Shown here piece by piece: positions 1 to 11,047 of a stretch of 64,000 nt of DNA. Both the position numbers and the translations under genes were made by a program. Under the pieces are notes generated by a model. It had not been told where the DNA came from. It did not search any database and was given only the letters and a program-made list of their open reading frames with translations. How positions within the stretch are numbered: the stretch's first letter is position 1; every line of letters starts with the position of its first letter. Source of the stretch: Sporodiniella umbellata. Its lineage: Eukaryota; Mucoromycota; Mucoromycetes; Mucorales; Rhizopodaceae. The stretch lies in assembly GCA_025677835.1 (NCBI GenBank), contig JAIXMR010000052.1, positions 98,501 to 162,500 of the forward strand, in the 5' to 3' direction.

Positions 1-1311
1 AGGAATTTACGTTACTTTATGGAACAGATATGTGTTAAAGCACTAGTCTATATTAAATAGTATCACCTTGATTGTAAGCCTATATCCATTTCATAGATCA
101 AAAACGGCTGGAAAACCAAAGCCGGATTATAGCCATAAAATTATCACAGACAGTATCTTGTTAACCAAACAAAAACTGTACTTTAATACTGTATTATGTC
201 AAAGAAGCTTTTTCATTTGACGGGTTTGAAAAGAACCCTAAGTTTTGAAAAGATGTCCACAAGACTTCAAGTAAAAGATGACAAAAGGAAACACAAAAAC
301 ACATGCATGTATATTACATTTTGTTTTTCTAACAACTGCTTTACTAAGAGAAGGGCACTCTAACAATACGGACTTTTTTAAACGTAACAAATTTGTATCA
401 CATATCAAGATGTCTGTGTATTACGCCACAACCACCAAATCTAATACATCAGCACAGTGAAGTTGGAAAATGTTGAGCGCTTTTAAAAGTAGCGGTTGTT
501 TTTCAAAATTTGATTTTATCATTATAATTGACAACCTGACGTTTTGAGTAACAAAAAAAAATACGTGACTTGCACGTTACCAGGAGCTTCAGAATTTCTT
601 TGAGGTAAAGCTCATCGAATCGTCACGCTTCATTTTCTTTTTGACAAAAGACTTGAATTGTTCGGCTGGATTTAATTCTGGGAGACAAATACTTGGCATC
701 TACCTTCTCTTTTACTTAGCATTGATTGCGACTTTTGAATAGCTTTGCTATTCGTTACAAAACGGCTATCTTTTAGATCTTTGTCGATGCCAGACGCTTC
801 GATTCATAGTATATTGCTGTTGGAAAGAAAGCCTCAATTCTGAGAAAGGCTGCCTTTCGTAAGCTTTTCCTTCAAAAATGAAAATAACGCTCACGATCTT
901 CGAGTATATAGAGATTACACTAAAAAGAACTTTCTCCTTAAGTTCAACCCCTTTCATCTCAGTATCGGCTGAAGATCTTACTTCAGCCTGAATGCTCTAA
1001 TTTTAATATACTTTTAAAGATCTGTCAAACCCGTTGAAGCAAATGGTTTATACTCAAAGTAACTCGGTACTTCCTTAACTTGCTCATCAGAAATGCTATC
1101 CGTATCGTTTTCATAAAAAAAGTTTGTGTTCGCTCTATGACTAACTGTAAAAGTAAAATGAAAAAGTGGCCAATTCAGTCTCCAACTGGTTTCTAAACGC
1201 GGAAGCGCTGTAAACTGCTCTCTTTATATATATTTTTTCCCACTCGGAGTTGATTCCATTACTTTCTGGCCAGAAAAAAAAAAAAAAAAGAAAAAGAAGG
1301 AATCAGCCGAG
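1..1311. other. AT-rich stretch, no gene recognised
   Basis: I see only short open frames in poor context here. There is no convincing ATG with good splice signals and no RNA gene. An A-rich run at about 1275-1300 lies just before the small open frame at 1312. Confidence 0.5.
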
Positions 1312-1572
1312 ATGGTAGTACTTGAGACGAGAACTAAAACTCATTGCCATAATAAACCTAAAACACAGAGCCAGCGTTTCGATTCTGAGCGAAGCGCAAA
1401 AGATAGTAAAAGCATAGTGAAAGAACGGTCTCCAAAATTAAAAATGCTTTACATGGCTTTGCACTCAAAAATGGATAGTAAAGCACTTTCGGTTTTCAAG
1501 CAATATACGCGGCAGGATGCTCCATCGATACCCATTTTTTGTGTAGTTGAAGAAGTCGATCGTTTTCTCTAA
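1312..1572 (+). CDS. Hypothetical 86-residue protein (doubtful)
   Basis: A complete ATG-to-TAA frame of 86 codons starts shortly after a purine-rich tract (A-run then AAGAAAAAGAAGG), a context also seen before real genes in this window. The product is basic and hydrophilic (many Lys, Arg, Ser, Thr), with no signal peptide, membrane helix or recognised motif. I do not recognise it. The frame could be chance, or one exon of a longer gene, because a good GT donor could overlap its end. It is kept because it begins with ATG and has balanced codon use, but the support is weak. Confidence 0.22.
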   Translation: MVVLETRTKTHCHNKPKTQSQRFDSERSAKDSKSIVKERSPKLKMLYMALHSKMDSKALSVFKQYTRQDAPSIPIFCVVEEVDRFL

Positions 1573-2735
1573 GGTGTCTTCCGGCGGGTTTCCCAACTCC
1601 GTTAGCACAATAGGCCAATACAGTTATTCCTATCAAGAGAATTGTAGAGAAATACCATGCAAGGGCTTTTGTTGCCCTGGTTTTTCTCTGTTATACAACA
1701 AAACCGAAAACGTATTGCTCCGGTGTACTTTGATCTTCTTTAGTCGGATAAAAAGATTGAGACTAAAAAGTTTACTTTAAGCACCTTCACCTAAGAAAAC
1801 ATATACACACTTCTGCGCTTTAACCAAAAACCTTACAAAAAATCCAAGCTAAAAGTCGCCACCTTTCGTTTAGTCTTTGTAACTGCTAAAAATAAAAGCA
1901 GCTTCATGAAACCCTATTAAGCTATGCGCGTTCAGACTGTTGAGAGACTATGATAGACTTTATTCTCGTTTAGCTAAACTCAGTGCGTGTAAACATCGGT
2001 AAATTTTCTAGTTTACCTCCCTTTCTTTTTATGAAACGACACTGCTTTTCGTAGATTTCTGACAGCAGCAATGTCCAGTATCAACAGTTCACAATAAGTC
2101 CCATACAGCTAGTTTCAAACACGAAACGATTGTTGAACAGCCCATATTGTGAACTTGAAATAGAAGGATCCGCATAAACGGTGTACGACTTGAAAGAAGT
2201 TCTGGACTTGAAAAGTAGGCTATTAGTTCTCCTTGCCATACACGAAAACTAGTATATCGTTCTTTGAAACGTAAAGGCATCAAGGAACGACATCAAGTAG
2301 GGTTCACGTTAAAGAAGAGCAAAAGATAAGCGGTAAAGTTTGTTTCAAACAAGAACACAAGATAGTGTGCTATGCCTAATAAAGTTTGGATTACTGCATG
2401 AAAACGATATTTTTATTCCAATTAAAGTTCGCACACACATACACACAGACAGGAAGACACGTATTTATATTTCAATTTTTTTTTTTTTTTTTTTTCGGCT
2501 TGCTAGTCATGTACTACACTTCCTTAGTATCTGAAAAATAAAGTTTTGTGCTAAGTTTATCATTTGGATGGTATAAAAGAGCGTTTAAAGGATCATTTAT
2601 AAATTTAGCCGTTTCTGTAAGTGAATCAAAGGGAAATCAAGACCTGGCAGTTCATAACGGCTTTTATTTCGCGTTTTTTCCCCTGATTTTTCTTTCTGGT
2701 GCCTGCGGCGTAAAGCATAAAATAATAATAATAAT
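1573..2735. other. Intergenic, no gene recognised
   Basis: Short frames only. Holds a (CA)-rich patch near 2430 and a T-run near 2478-2497. Nothing is supportable as a gene. Confidence 0.5.
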
Positions 2736-2850
2736 GGCGGCGCTCATTTTCATTCCGGGGAGGTGATTTTTTAAGGAAATAAATGGCTCCATTATTAAAA
2801 AAAGGGCGCCGCCAGTTTCACTTCCGGGGCCTGTTTCTTTAAGGAAATAA
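2736..2850 (+). repeat. Imperfect direct duplication in the promoter of the C2/CBM gene
   Basis: Two related units of about 46 bp lie at 2736-2782 and 2805-2850, offset by about 69 bp. Each has a GC-rich head (GGCGGCGC / GGCGCCGCC), then a TTCCGGGG core, then TTTAAGGAAATAA at the end. The pair sits 90-200 bp upstream of the ATG at 2941 and just upstream of a TATA-like box, so it is a candidate duplicated upstream activating element. The function is inferred; the duplication is visible. Confidence 0.6.
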
Positions 2851-2879
2851 TAGATGACTGAATCAAAAAAAAAAAGGAC

Positions 2880-2886
2880 TATAAAA
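2880..2886 (+). promoter_or_regulatory. TATA-like box of the C2/CBM gene
   Basis: TATAAAA lies 55-61 bp upstream of the ATG at 2941, downstream of the duplicated GC-rich element. Spacing and sequence fit a fungal core promoter. Confidence 0.5.
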
Positions 2887-2940
2887 GAAAGCGAAAAGAA
2901 AACAAGCTAATATTAAAAAACACAAGTTTTTCTTTTGAAA

Positions 2941-4218
2941 ATGGACCGCTACGAATCTAACACTACTACTACCACTTATACCTCCACTTACTCTTCTGAC
3001 GGTCAATCGTACACTAACGTGTCCTCTGAGTCCACCCATAGCTCTACTACTCTCTACATCAACGTTGTCTCTGCTAGCAACTTGATCGCCTCTCAACGTT
3101 TTGGAAAGCAAGACCCTTACCTCCAATTTACTTTGGACGTTAACAAGAAGGACTCTTTCACCCGTACCTTCACCCACAAGGATGGCGGTGACAAGGCCTC
3201 ATGGAACCAGAGCTTTACCATCAACTTGAACGGTGAATCCGATCTGTTCATAGAAGTTTTGAACGAAGAAACCACAACAGATGAAGCCATCGGTTTTGCT
3301 GCTATTCCCATTAACCAGGTCGTTCACTCTCACGGTGCTTTTATGAACGGTCTTTTTGACGTCTACGATATCAAGGGCCAACGTGCCGGTGTTTTGAACT
3401 TGCAGTTGGCTGCCCAAGGTTTCCCCAACTCTCAAAAGCCTGACTTTACCAGTGAACCCGTCCGTGGTCAATCCTATGTAAACGAAACACACAAGGAACG
3501 TATGAATGCTTCTAAGACAAAGAAGACAGGTATTGCTGTGGGCTCTGCTATTTTGGGTGGTGCTTTAGCTGTCGGTGCCGGTTTCCTTGGAAAGAAGGTA
3601 TACGATGACCATAAGGAAAAGGAAGAGGAAGAACACAGACAAGAAGAGGAGAAAGCTCGTCTTCAAAAGGAGTCTGAAGAGAAGCAAAGCGCTTTCGACT
3701 CTGAACGCCAACGTTTCGAAGCTGAAAAGGCTGAATTTGAAAACCAAAGAAGAACTGAGCAAGAAAACCAGAAACACGCTGAAGAAGAAAGACAAAAGCG
3801 CTCTGAGGAAGAAAGCCACAAGCGCGCTGAAGAAGAAAGCCACAAGGCCAAGAAGGAATGTGAGCCCAAGAAGAAGGAGTGCGAACCCAAGAAGAAGGAC
3901 TGCAAGCCCAAGAAGAAAAACTGTGACGATAGCGGTTCCGATAGCGATTCATCCGATTCTGGATCTGACTCTGACGATGACAAGAAGAAGAAGAAGAAGG
4001 ATTGCAAGCCCAAGAAGAAGAGCTGTGATTCTGATGACGAAAAGAAGAAGAAAAAGAAGGATTGTCACTCTGACGGTAAGAACTGGGACCCCGTCGGTAC
4101 CTATTCTGCTGGCGACCGTGTAAAGTATCATGGTAAAACCTATGTCTGCCTCCAAGGCCACACCTCCAACCCCACCTGGACTCCTGATGCTGCTCATTCC
4201 CTCTGGCAAACCGCCTAA
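2941..4218 (+). CDS. C2 domain, Gly-rich hydrophobic segment and chitin-binding (CBM5/12-like) protein
   Basis: Single exon, 425 residues. Residues about 1-36 are a Ser/Thr-rich leader. Residues about 37-160 form a C2 domain, normally a calcium/phospholipid-binding module, with the FGKQDPYLQF and WNQSF hallmarks. Near residue 200 a Gly/Ala-rich stretch (GSAILGGALAVGAGFLG) could insert in a membrane. A Glu/Lys-rich coiled-coil-like region and Lys/Cys/Asp/Ser repeats (KKKECEP, KKKDCKP, SDSDD) follow. The last 45 residues are a CBM5/12-type chitin-binding module (NWDPVGTYSAGDRVKYHG, then a Trp-rich end). There is no N-terminal signal peptide. An AATAAA lies at 4255-4260, 37 nt past the stop. Inference: it may link membrane or vesicle surfaces to chitin; with no secretion signal, its location is unclear. 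The domains are secure, the role is not. Confidence 0.85.
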   Translation: MDRYESNTTTTTYTSTYSSDGQSYTNVSSESTHSSTTLYINVVSASNLIASQRFGKQDPYLQFTLDVNKKDSFTRTFTHKDGGDKASWNQSFTINLNGESDLFIEVLNEETTTDEAIGFAAIPINQVVHSHGAFMNGLFDVYDIKGQRAGVLNLQLAAQGFPNSQKPDFTSEPVRGQSYVNETHKERMNASKTKKTGIAVGSAILGGALAVGAGFLGKKVYDDHKEKEEEEHRQEEEKARLQKESEEKQSAFDSERQRFEAEKAEFENQRRTEQENQKHAEEERQKRSEEESHKRAEEESHKAKKECEPKKKECEPKKKDCKPKKKNCDDSGSDSDSSDSGSDSDDDKKKKKKDCKPKKKSCDSDDEKKKKKKDCHSDGKNWDPVGTYSAGDRVKYHGKTYVCLQGHTSNPTWTPDAAHSLWQTA

Positions 4219-4823
4219 ATTTTTTTTTAAAGAAAAAGAAAAAATCTGTACCATAATAAATTAAGAGCAATGCTTTTGTAAAAACTTTAGAACCTCTTTT
4301 TTGAATTTGTATCCAAATCCAAACCGACTTATCGACTTTAATGATAGCCCCAGAGAGATTTTTCAAACTACAGTCTAGCAATATAGCTTGTTTCTACCTG
4401 TACTTTGCTCGTAACCGTAGCCTACAACGTCATCGTGGATCACAACTAAGAGGAATGACAAAGACTTGACGTTGGGTTTGCTGGACATTTGGCGGCAAGC
4501 GTGAAAAATCAACGCAACATAGTCATCGACGTCAAAGAATGTCTTGGATCTCACTAAGGAAATCTTTAATAATAATATACGTGTTCAAAGTTTTTATTTC
4601 ATGTTTTGGGAGAGCGTCGATCGTTAATATTTGGATAGCTTATTCACTTTTTTATTTTTTAGGGATGTGAGTATATCTAGTTATAAAAGCAAGATGCAAC
4701 CTACAATGTAATACAATCTCACACTAAAACGCTACTAAATGTACTATCGGACTAAGCTTTCTTTGTTTGCAACCGAGTGTTTTGGAAATAAAAAAAAAGA
4801 GCTCTTATGTTTATTATAAAAAT
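4219..4823. other. Intergenic region between two convergent genes
   Basis: Holds the 3' ends of the C2/CBM gene (AATAAA at 4255-4260) and of LEU1 (AATAAA on the minus strand at 4815-4810). No gene seen between them. Confidence 0.6.
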
Positions 4824-7073
4824 CTACCAATCGAGTTTTTGTTTTGTTTGTTTTTCAGCACCGATAGCAATCTTTGTAGCTTTTCCTTTGTAACCTTTTC
4901 CATCTAACCAAGGCCAAACCGCTGTACGCTTAGCCTCGAATTGCGCAATTGCTTCACCTTTTTGCATGGTTAAGCCGATATCGTCCAAGCCGTTTACAAG
5001 GCAATGTTTACGGAACGCTTCAACCTCAAAGGACACTTCTCCGCCAGGGTAATGTACCAACTGATTGACTAGATCAATTTGGACTTCAGCGCCTTTCTTT
5101 GCCTCAGCAGCGATTGCTTCCAAAGCTTGTTGAGGAAGGACAATAGGAAGCATGCCATTCTTGAAACAGTTGTTGAAAAAGATATCTGCAAAACTGGGTG
5201 CAAGAATACAACGAATGCCAAAGTCGTTGAATGCCCAGGGAGCATGTTCACGACTACTGCCACAACCAAAGTTAGGTCCAGTACAGACCAAGATGCGAGC
5301 ATTACGGAAAGGTTCTTGATTGAGCACAAACTCTGGGTTTTCCACGTTTCCTTCCCTATAGCGGAGAGCATAAAACAAGGCGCTGCCAAGGCCGGTACGT
5401 TTGATAGTCTTTAAGAACTGCTTGGGAATAATCATATCCGTATCGACGTTGGAGATATCCAGGGGGGCAGCGTAGCCTTTCAATGTGTCGAAGCGAGGCA
5501 TACCACCAGAAGAGGGACTGGAAGAGCCAGCGACATGGGGCGGACGAACGACCGGGCTTGTATCTTCAGGAATTTCCGAGTCTTGAGCGGCCCCATCGTA
5601 ATCAGAAACGACCTCCTGGCGAGGACTGTGATTGCCAACGAATGTGACTTCAGATACATCCATATGGCGTACGTCGGTCAAACAGCCCTGGATGCCAGCA
5701 GCAGCGGCCATAGCAGGACTCAAGAGATGGGTACGACCTCCTGCGCCCTGTCGACCTTCGAAGTTGCGGTTGGAAGTGGACGCACAGCGTTCGCCTGGCT
5801 TCAATTGATCCGGGTTCATACCAAGACACATGGAACAGCCAGCCTCTCGCCAGTCGAAGCCAGCGTCTTTAAAGATCCTGTCGAGCCCTTCCCGCTCAGC
5901 TTGAATTTTCACTAAGCCCGAACCAGGCACTACCATCGCGTCGACCCATTCCGCCACACGCTTCCCCTTCACGACCGACGCGGCCGCGCGAAGATCTTCG
6001 ATACGAGAGTTTGTACAACTTCCGATGAAGACCTTATCAATCTTGACGCCTTCGAGAGGGGTATTGGGTGCAATGCCGATGTATTCCAAAGCGCGTTGTA
6101 CGGCCAGACGACGCGAGGGATCCTGAATAGCGTCCACATCTGGTGTTTTTCCAGTGATAGGAGCCACATCCTGTGGGCTCGTACCCCAAGTGACGGTGGG
6201 TGCAATATGGGCTGCATCAATGTCGACGTTGATATCGTAAACGGCTTCTGGGTCGGACACCAAGGTTTTCCAATAAGCAACGGCACGATCCCACGCTTGA
6301 CCTTTGGGCGCCAGGGGTTTATCGCGAAGATAGTCAAAGGTGATTTGATCCGGGGCTACCATGCCCGCCCGCGCACCTGCCTCAATCGACATATTACAGA
6401 TCGACATACGAGATTCCATCGAAAGTGCCTCAATCGCTTCACCGCAGAATTCAATGACGCATCCCGTGCCCCCAGCAGTGCCAATGACACCAATCACGTG
6501 GAGCGCAATGTCTTTCGAGGTTACACCCGCCGAGAGCTTACCTTGGACACGAATCCGCATGTTTTTGGATTTCTTTTGCAAAAGCGTCTGTGTGGCCAAA
6601 ACATGCTCTACTTCAGATGTGCCAATACCAAAGGCAAGAGCCCCAAAAGCGCCATGGGTCGATGTATGGGAATCGCCACAGACAACGGTGGTGGCGGGCA
6701 ACGTGAAACCTTGCTCAGGGCCAATAACATGGACAATGCCCTGTCGTTTGTCATCCATACCAAAGTATGTCAAGCCAAAAGCCTGGATGTTCTGTTCGAG
6801 AGTCTCGCATTGTGTTCTTGAATCGGCTTCTTCGATAAAAGTCGTAATACTCTTAAAGTTTTTTCGAGTTGTAGTGGGAATATTGTGATCGACCGTGGCC
6901 AGTGTACAGTCAGGACGACGTACAGGACGCTTGGTATTTCGGAGGCCTTCAAAAGCTTGGGGACTTGTCACCTCATGAACGAGATGCCTGTCAATATAAA
7001 TAAGACATGTTCCGTCTTCCTGTTGATCAATGACATGATCTTCCCAGACTTTGTCGTAGAGTGTGCGAGCCAT
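4824..7073 (-). CDS. LEU1: 3-isopropylmalate dehydratase (isopropylmalate isomerase), fused large and small subunits
   Basis: Uninterrupted 749-residue frame. It catalyses the isomerisation of 2- to 3-isopropylmalate in leucine synthesis. The N-terminal LeuC-like part (to about residue 475) holds the [4Fe-4S] ligands: Cys in GSCTNS, and the two Cys in [10 protein letters not shown] Pro/Ser-rich linker of about 50 residues joins it to the LeuD-like swivel domain, with [13 protein letters not shown]. Bacteria encode these as two proteins; the fusion is the fungal form (yeast Leu1; leuA in Mucor). The ATG at 7073 gives the expected start ([13 protein letters not shown]). The coding region is GC-richer than its surroundings. 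Two TGACTCA sites lie 130-175 bp upstream. On the coding strand AAAG|GTGAGT near 7208 could instead be a 5'-UTR intron donor, with an AG near 7103. Confidence 0.97.
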   Translation of the reverse strand: MARTLYDKVWEDHVIDQQEDGTCLIYIDRHLVHEVTSPQAFEGLRNTKRPVRRPDCTLATVDHNIPTTTRKNFKSITTFIEEADSRTQCETLEQNIQAFGLTYFGMDDKRQGIVHVIGPEQGFTLPATTVVCGDSHTSTHGAFGALAFGIGTSEVEHVLATQTLLQKKSKNMRIRVQGKLSAGVTSKDIALHVIGVIGTAGGTGCVIEFCGEAIEALSMESRMSICNMSIEAGARAGMVAPDQITFDYLRDKPLAPKGQAWDRAVAYWKTLVSDPEAVYDINVDIDAAHIAPTVTWGTSPQDVAPITGKTPDVDAIQDPSRRLAVQRALEYIGIAPNTPLEGVKIDKVFIGSCTNSRIEDLRAAASVVKGKRVAEWVDAMVVPGSGLVKIQAEREGLDRIFKDAGFDWREAGCSMCLGMNPDQLKPGERCASTSNRNFEGRQGAGGRTHLLSPAMAAAAGIQGCLTDVRHMDVSEVTFVGNHSPRQEVVSDYDGAAQDSEIPEDTSPVVRPPHVAGSSSPSSGGMPRFDTLKGYAAPLDISNVDTDMIIPKQFLKTIKRTGLGSALFYALRYREGNVENPEFVLNQEPFRNARILVCTGPNFGCGSSREHAPWAFNDFGIRCILAPSFADIFFNNCFKNGMLPIVLPQQALEAIAAEAKKGAEVQIDLVNQLVHYPGGEVSFEVEAFRKHCLVNGLDDIGLTMQKGEAIAQFEAKRTAVWPWLDGKGYKGKATKIAIGAEKQTKQKLDW

Positions 7074-7201
7074 AGTGTATAGAATAAATGTAAGTAAAAC
7101 CCTTGATTTTTTTTATTAAAAAAAAAAAAGAAATGCAAGAGAGAAAAAAAAGAAAAAAGGAGGGGGTGTTGAATTTAAAGAAAACAGACATTTGTTTATT
7201 T

Positions 7202-7248
7202 TGACTCACCTTTGTTTGCTTCAATACTATAGCTCGTAGGGTGAGTCA
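7202..7248. promoter_or_regulatory. Inverted pair of Gcn4/bZIP-type TGACTCA sites upstream of LEU1
   Basis: TGACTCACC at 7202-7210 and its exact reverse complement GGTGAGTCA at 7240-7248 form a 9-bp inverted repeat with a 29-bp spacer. The core TGA(C/G)TCA is the binding site of Gcn4/CPC-1 bZIP activators of amino-acid biosynthesis. The location 130-175 bp before the start of a leucine-pathway gene fits this role. The inner site also reads as a splice donor on the minus strand, so one copy could have another job. Confidence 0.65.
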
Positions 7249-7638
7249 GTCTTACCCTGTTTTTTTATTGGTCGGACGTACGTATGGGCTTAAATTTTCC
7301 CGTAGTAAGAAAAGAGTAGATTCATGCACCTATCTTAATGGTTTTTATTACGTAATAAAGACAGCGCGCTGTAACACCCTTTGGCTGTTTTCAAAGGCAT
7401 AACCTGATTTGCATCAAGTCACCAAGTGCTGGCAAACGATTGCCTTTTTTAAGGCTTCGTACGTTTCGTTAATTAAATAGCTTACGATTTATTTTTTCGC
7501 TTCCTTATTTAGAACAGACAGAAATCCTCGGTATTTCTTGGTGGCAGAGGCATTGGAGTAAACAAATGATCGCTTCAGGTCTGTGCTTTTGGTTGCCTTC
7601 TTTTTTGGTCTTCATTTACTTATATACGACTTGATTTC

Positions 7639-7669
<31 letters not shown>

Positions 7670-7769
7670 ATAAAGGCTTTTTGCTTTTTATCGCTTTTTT
7701 TTTTTTCTTTCATTCCATTACCTTTTTTTAAAAAAAAAAAAAAGATAAAAATAACAGTAAATCGTTGAC
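7249..7769. other. Intergenic, with a T28 run
   Basis: No gene seen. A T28 homopolymer at 7639-7666 and further T-rich and A-rich tracts lead up to the small candidate gene at 7770. Confidence 0.5.
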
Positions 7770-7957
7770 ATGAAGCTCATCCCATCTACTTCTTCTCTTC
7801 TATCTTTTGGTCGCGGCAAGAGCTACTGTCTTATTCATAAAAGATACTTTGAAACAAGCTGGTGTCCTGAGTGTAGCAGATCATACAGTATGTTATTGCT
7901 TAAAGGTTTATATTTAGCTAATTGTCTTGTGTGTTTTGTTTTAATATAGACCACTAA
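7770..7957 (+). CDS. Candidate 41-residue Cys/His protein, two exons
   Basis: Exons 7770-7887 and 7950-7957, joined across a 62-nt GTATGT...TAATATAG intron whose phase (1) keeps the frame. The product starts MKLIPSTSSLLSFG and contains CLIHKRYFETSWCPEC, that is CxxH, nine residues, then CxxC. This spacing could hold one zinc ion, but a single site in so short a peptide is not proof. T-rich and A-rich tracts stand before the ATG as in other genes here. I do not recognise a family. The frame is short and could be chance; transcript data would decide. Confidence 0.33.
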
Positions 7958-10846
7958 AAACACCAGAGAAGAGCTTTAAACAAGTCATCTTTTTTCTTAA
8001 AAAAAAGAAGCTTGGTTTATTTTTTTCAAGCCTTTCCCCTTTTTTTATTGTTTCTTCATTAAACTATGTATAATATTGTTTCCCAAAAGACTATCTTATC
8101 CTCAGCTCAAGTATTGTGAATAGAGCGTGTTACTTGCTGTTTATTAAAAAGATGATATTATTTCCTCTTATTTTTTAAGACACAAGTTTTTATTGTTTTT
8201 GAACTAGCAAGACGGTCTTGTGGAGTATCGATAGATACATCGTATAATGCGTCTACCTCATTTCTGCATGCAAAGCAATATTACTAAATATAACACTATG
8301 CGCGCTTTTTCCATGTACGTTTATACTTTTCTTTTGTCTTTTGGAAGCTAAGCATATAAGCACGCACACATAGATTTTAGTCTGATCTCTTCGCCCTTGA
8401 CGCTCAGAAAAGCAAAGTGTTCTAACAAATGTGAAGCACCTGTAAGAAGGCATTTTTTTTTGTTCAGATAATCATCTAGAAAGTACACAAGATCTGATAG
8501 TGCACCTCCTGCGCTTCGCTTTTTATTGTTTTCTATTGTTTTGGCCTTCAAAAAAAAAAAAAAGACAGTGCACAGCCTTTTTGTATAGAACAATAACAAA
8601 AAGGGTTTCAGTTGGAAAGAATAGCGTGGATGACTCTTTGGATCATGGTTGAAAAAGAAGCTTCTGGATATCATGTGTTTCAGCTAGCCGTTTTGAAACT
8701 TTATTCATTGTTTTACCGGTAGTGTCTTGAATATGCCTTTGATCTATGCTAAGGATTGGGTCGTACAAACACACATTTTTTTTCCTCATTCTATACATGT
8801 CAGTGGCACCTATATCAAGAAACAGTGTGACTTGATATGATTATGGAAAGCTCAAGACAACCGTCGGTCTTTCCTTATATACCTTAAACACCACTCGTGC
8901 ATCTTGTTTTTTTTCTTTTCCCTTTTTTAATTCCTCTTCCCTGCTTATTATTGAAAGAAAGCTCTGTCTACTAATATGAGGTCATGATAAAGAATCAGTA
9001 GAGAGGTGGGGACCATGCGCTGTTAATTAATATGTTCCGTAGGACAAATTTGACCCCATTTCGGTTTTCCTTTGTGTTTCCAATAGTTCACACTGGAAAA
9101 TTACCTGTAACCATCCAAAGCTAGATGACAGCATATCTCGGGTTGCTACGATATGTAAGATGGCAAGTGAATGATGTGAAAACTATAACAATAACAGTTT
9201 TTTTTTTCTAATTCGGATCAAGGTACCAACTAAGTAGAAAAGGCTGCATGTAGACCTAGCATAAATCAGGAAAACTTTGTCTAGAAAAGAATCATCTAGT
9301 TTGAACTCTAATAAGAGTCAAGGCAAAGACCTGTGTTTGTTTGCTTTGTCCTAAACATCCTACTTTTTTTTTATTGGACAAGAAAACCCAAAAGCCGAGT
9401 GTCGAGACCAAATGGGTAGCTCTGCTCTTAATCAACTTCTTGAGCTCCGGATTATCCTTTGGTTTTAGTATTTCAAAAAGTGGCTTATTTAAACGGTTCT
9501 GTTACTGCTTGCCCTTTTTTTATTGTTTGCACCAACCAAAGGCTTTTTTTGGCCATAAAAAAAAAACTTTGTGTTCAGAAGCGTCCAAAGAGGCTAAACG
9601 TATCAAAAGACGGAGTTTTTTTTTTTGGGAAAGTGCCTTCTCAATACCATGGGGAAGAGTTTTTTCTTTTTTCTATTGTTTGGAACCACGTGTGTTTCCC
9701 TAATGACTTTTGGTGATCGATCCGGTTTTGCTATAGAGTCGTTTGCTGGAATATAAATCGAAACTTGTACTATTCAGAAAACCATTGTACTCACGGCTCT
9801 GAAAATAGTATTGCTTGACGTCAGTCAATCCAAAAATCTCTGCTGAATTTGAAATACGCATCTATTGAGGCCCGTCTACCGCATTGACTATTTTCAGAAA
9901 TCGACAAGCTTATATGTTAGAGCAAACGACCTCGAGAACTGAGGCAGTTACAAGTAGTACTATATCAAGTGGAGGACAGGACAGTTTTTTGGGATAGGCC
10001 AAGACATATATTTTCCGCTACAGATACATTTTTGCTTCTAGGCTCAACTTTTTAGTTCTTTGAACAAGTCTGTCTATGTCAGAGTTATCCATATCTGATC
10101 TTTGATGATCGTTGACTATCCACAGTACTAAAAAAAAAAAAAAAAAAGAAGCTTGATGTCAGGTTTCGGTAAAGCTATTAAGGCAACTTTTTTTTTTTTT
10201 TTGAGCTAGGTGTTTTTCAACAATGTGTCAGCTATCCTAGCTCTAGTCTATATTCATGATCATTTGCTTGGCCAAAATAAAAATCTGTTTTTTCAAAGAG
10301 CTTTTGAATGCTCTTATAAATGTCATACTTTTATTATTCCGTCAGATGTAGCCACTACGAAACCAGAGAAAATTACGGTGTTGTTACTACCCCAATCACC
10401 TAAACATTTATCAAGCGCTATGATTAAACGTTTAGCATCGTACATGCAGAAGAAAAGCAGGTTTTATAGAAACTATGATTGACTTTGTTTATTGTTATCA
10501 AGTAACGAAACAGCGCTAAATAAAATAAAATAAAGAAAAAACACCTTTCGTTTCCTGCTTCTTTTTATGCATTACACAGTGCAATTGCTGAGCTTGGCTG
10601 AACGCTTATACTATTTTGTAGTTTCTGCGAATGTAAGAATGTAGGAAAAAGACGCGATATGAGTGAGCATTGACCCAGTACGGAAATCGCATACTATAGT
10701 ACGGTTTCTTTTTATTAGAATACAGCTTTTTTTTTCTTAAAGTAGCAAACCGTTATCCTTGCGCCTTCTTTAGTAAGGTGTCGTTCTCTCTGATACCAAC
10801 AGCACCTATAACTGCCTTATCGTCAAAAGGCTCTCCTTTTTATTTT
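7958..10846. other. 2.9-kb gene-poor stretch
   Basis: Only chance-like frames with no ATG start (for example 9341-9703 and 10210-10482, which begin at TTG or GTG). Many T/A runs. No RNA gene recognised. Confidence 0.45.
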
Positions 10847-11047
10847 TTAAAAAACGCGTTTTTTGTTTATCCCACAGTTTGCTTTCGCGCGCAAAGTTGA
10901 TTTTAAATCAAGTGCTTGAAGCATTGGCATACGACTGTGGAATGACTGAAGGCCAGGGAGGCCTTTCTTTCGGATGGGATGTGAATCGCCATTGTAATTG
11001 TTAGAGTAGACGTTGTTTTCTCTAAAAATTGATGCAACAGCAGCCAT
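10847..11047 (-). CDS. Hypothetical 66-residue basic protein (doubtful)
   Basis: ATG at 11047 to TAA at 10847. The sequence begins MAAVASIFRENNVYSNNYNG and is rich in Lys, Arg, Asn and Ser, with a basic C-terminus. The frame is also open upstream of the ATG, so this could be the last exon of a longer gene. No domain recognised. Codon use is more balanced than in neighbouring AT-rich frames, which is the only reason it is listed. Confidence 0.25.
   Translation of the reverse strand: MAAVASIFRENNVYSNNYNGDSHPIRKKGLPGLQSFHSRMPMLQALDLKSTLRAKANCGINKKRVF

Noticed and set aside
3548..4381. Long open frames (up to 277 codons) on the minus strand and in another plus frame across the C2/CBM gene
   Set aside because: They are shadows of the Lys/Glu/Ser repeats; their translations are Phe/Ser- or Arg-rich runs with no domain, while the plus frame holds two recognisable domains.
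9341..9703. 120-codon frame
   Set aside because: Starts at TTG, is Phe/Lys-rich because of T and A runs, and has no motif or splice context.
10210..10482. 90-codon frame
   Set aside because: Starts at GTG in a eukaryotic genome; no domain; likely chance.
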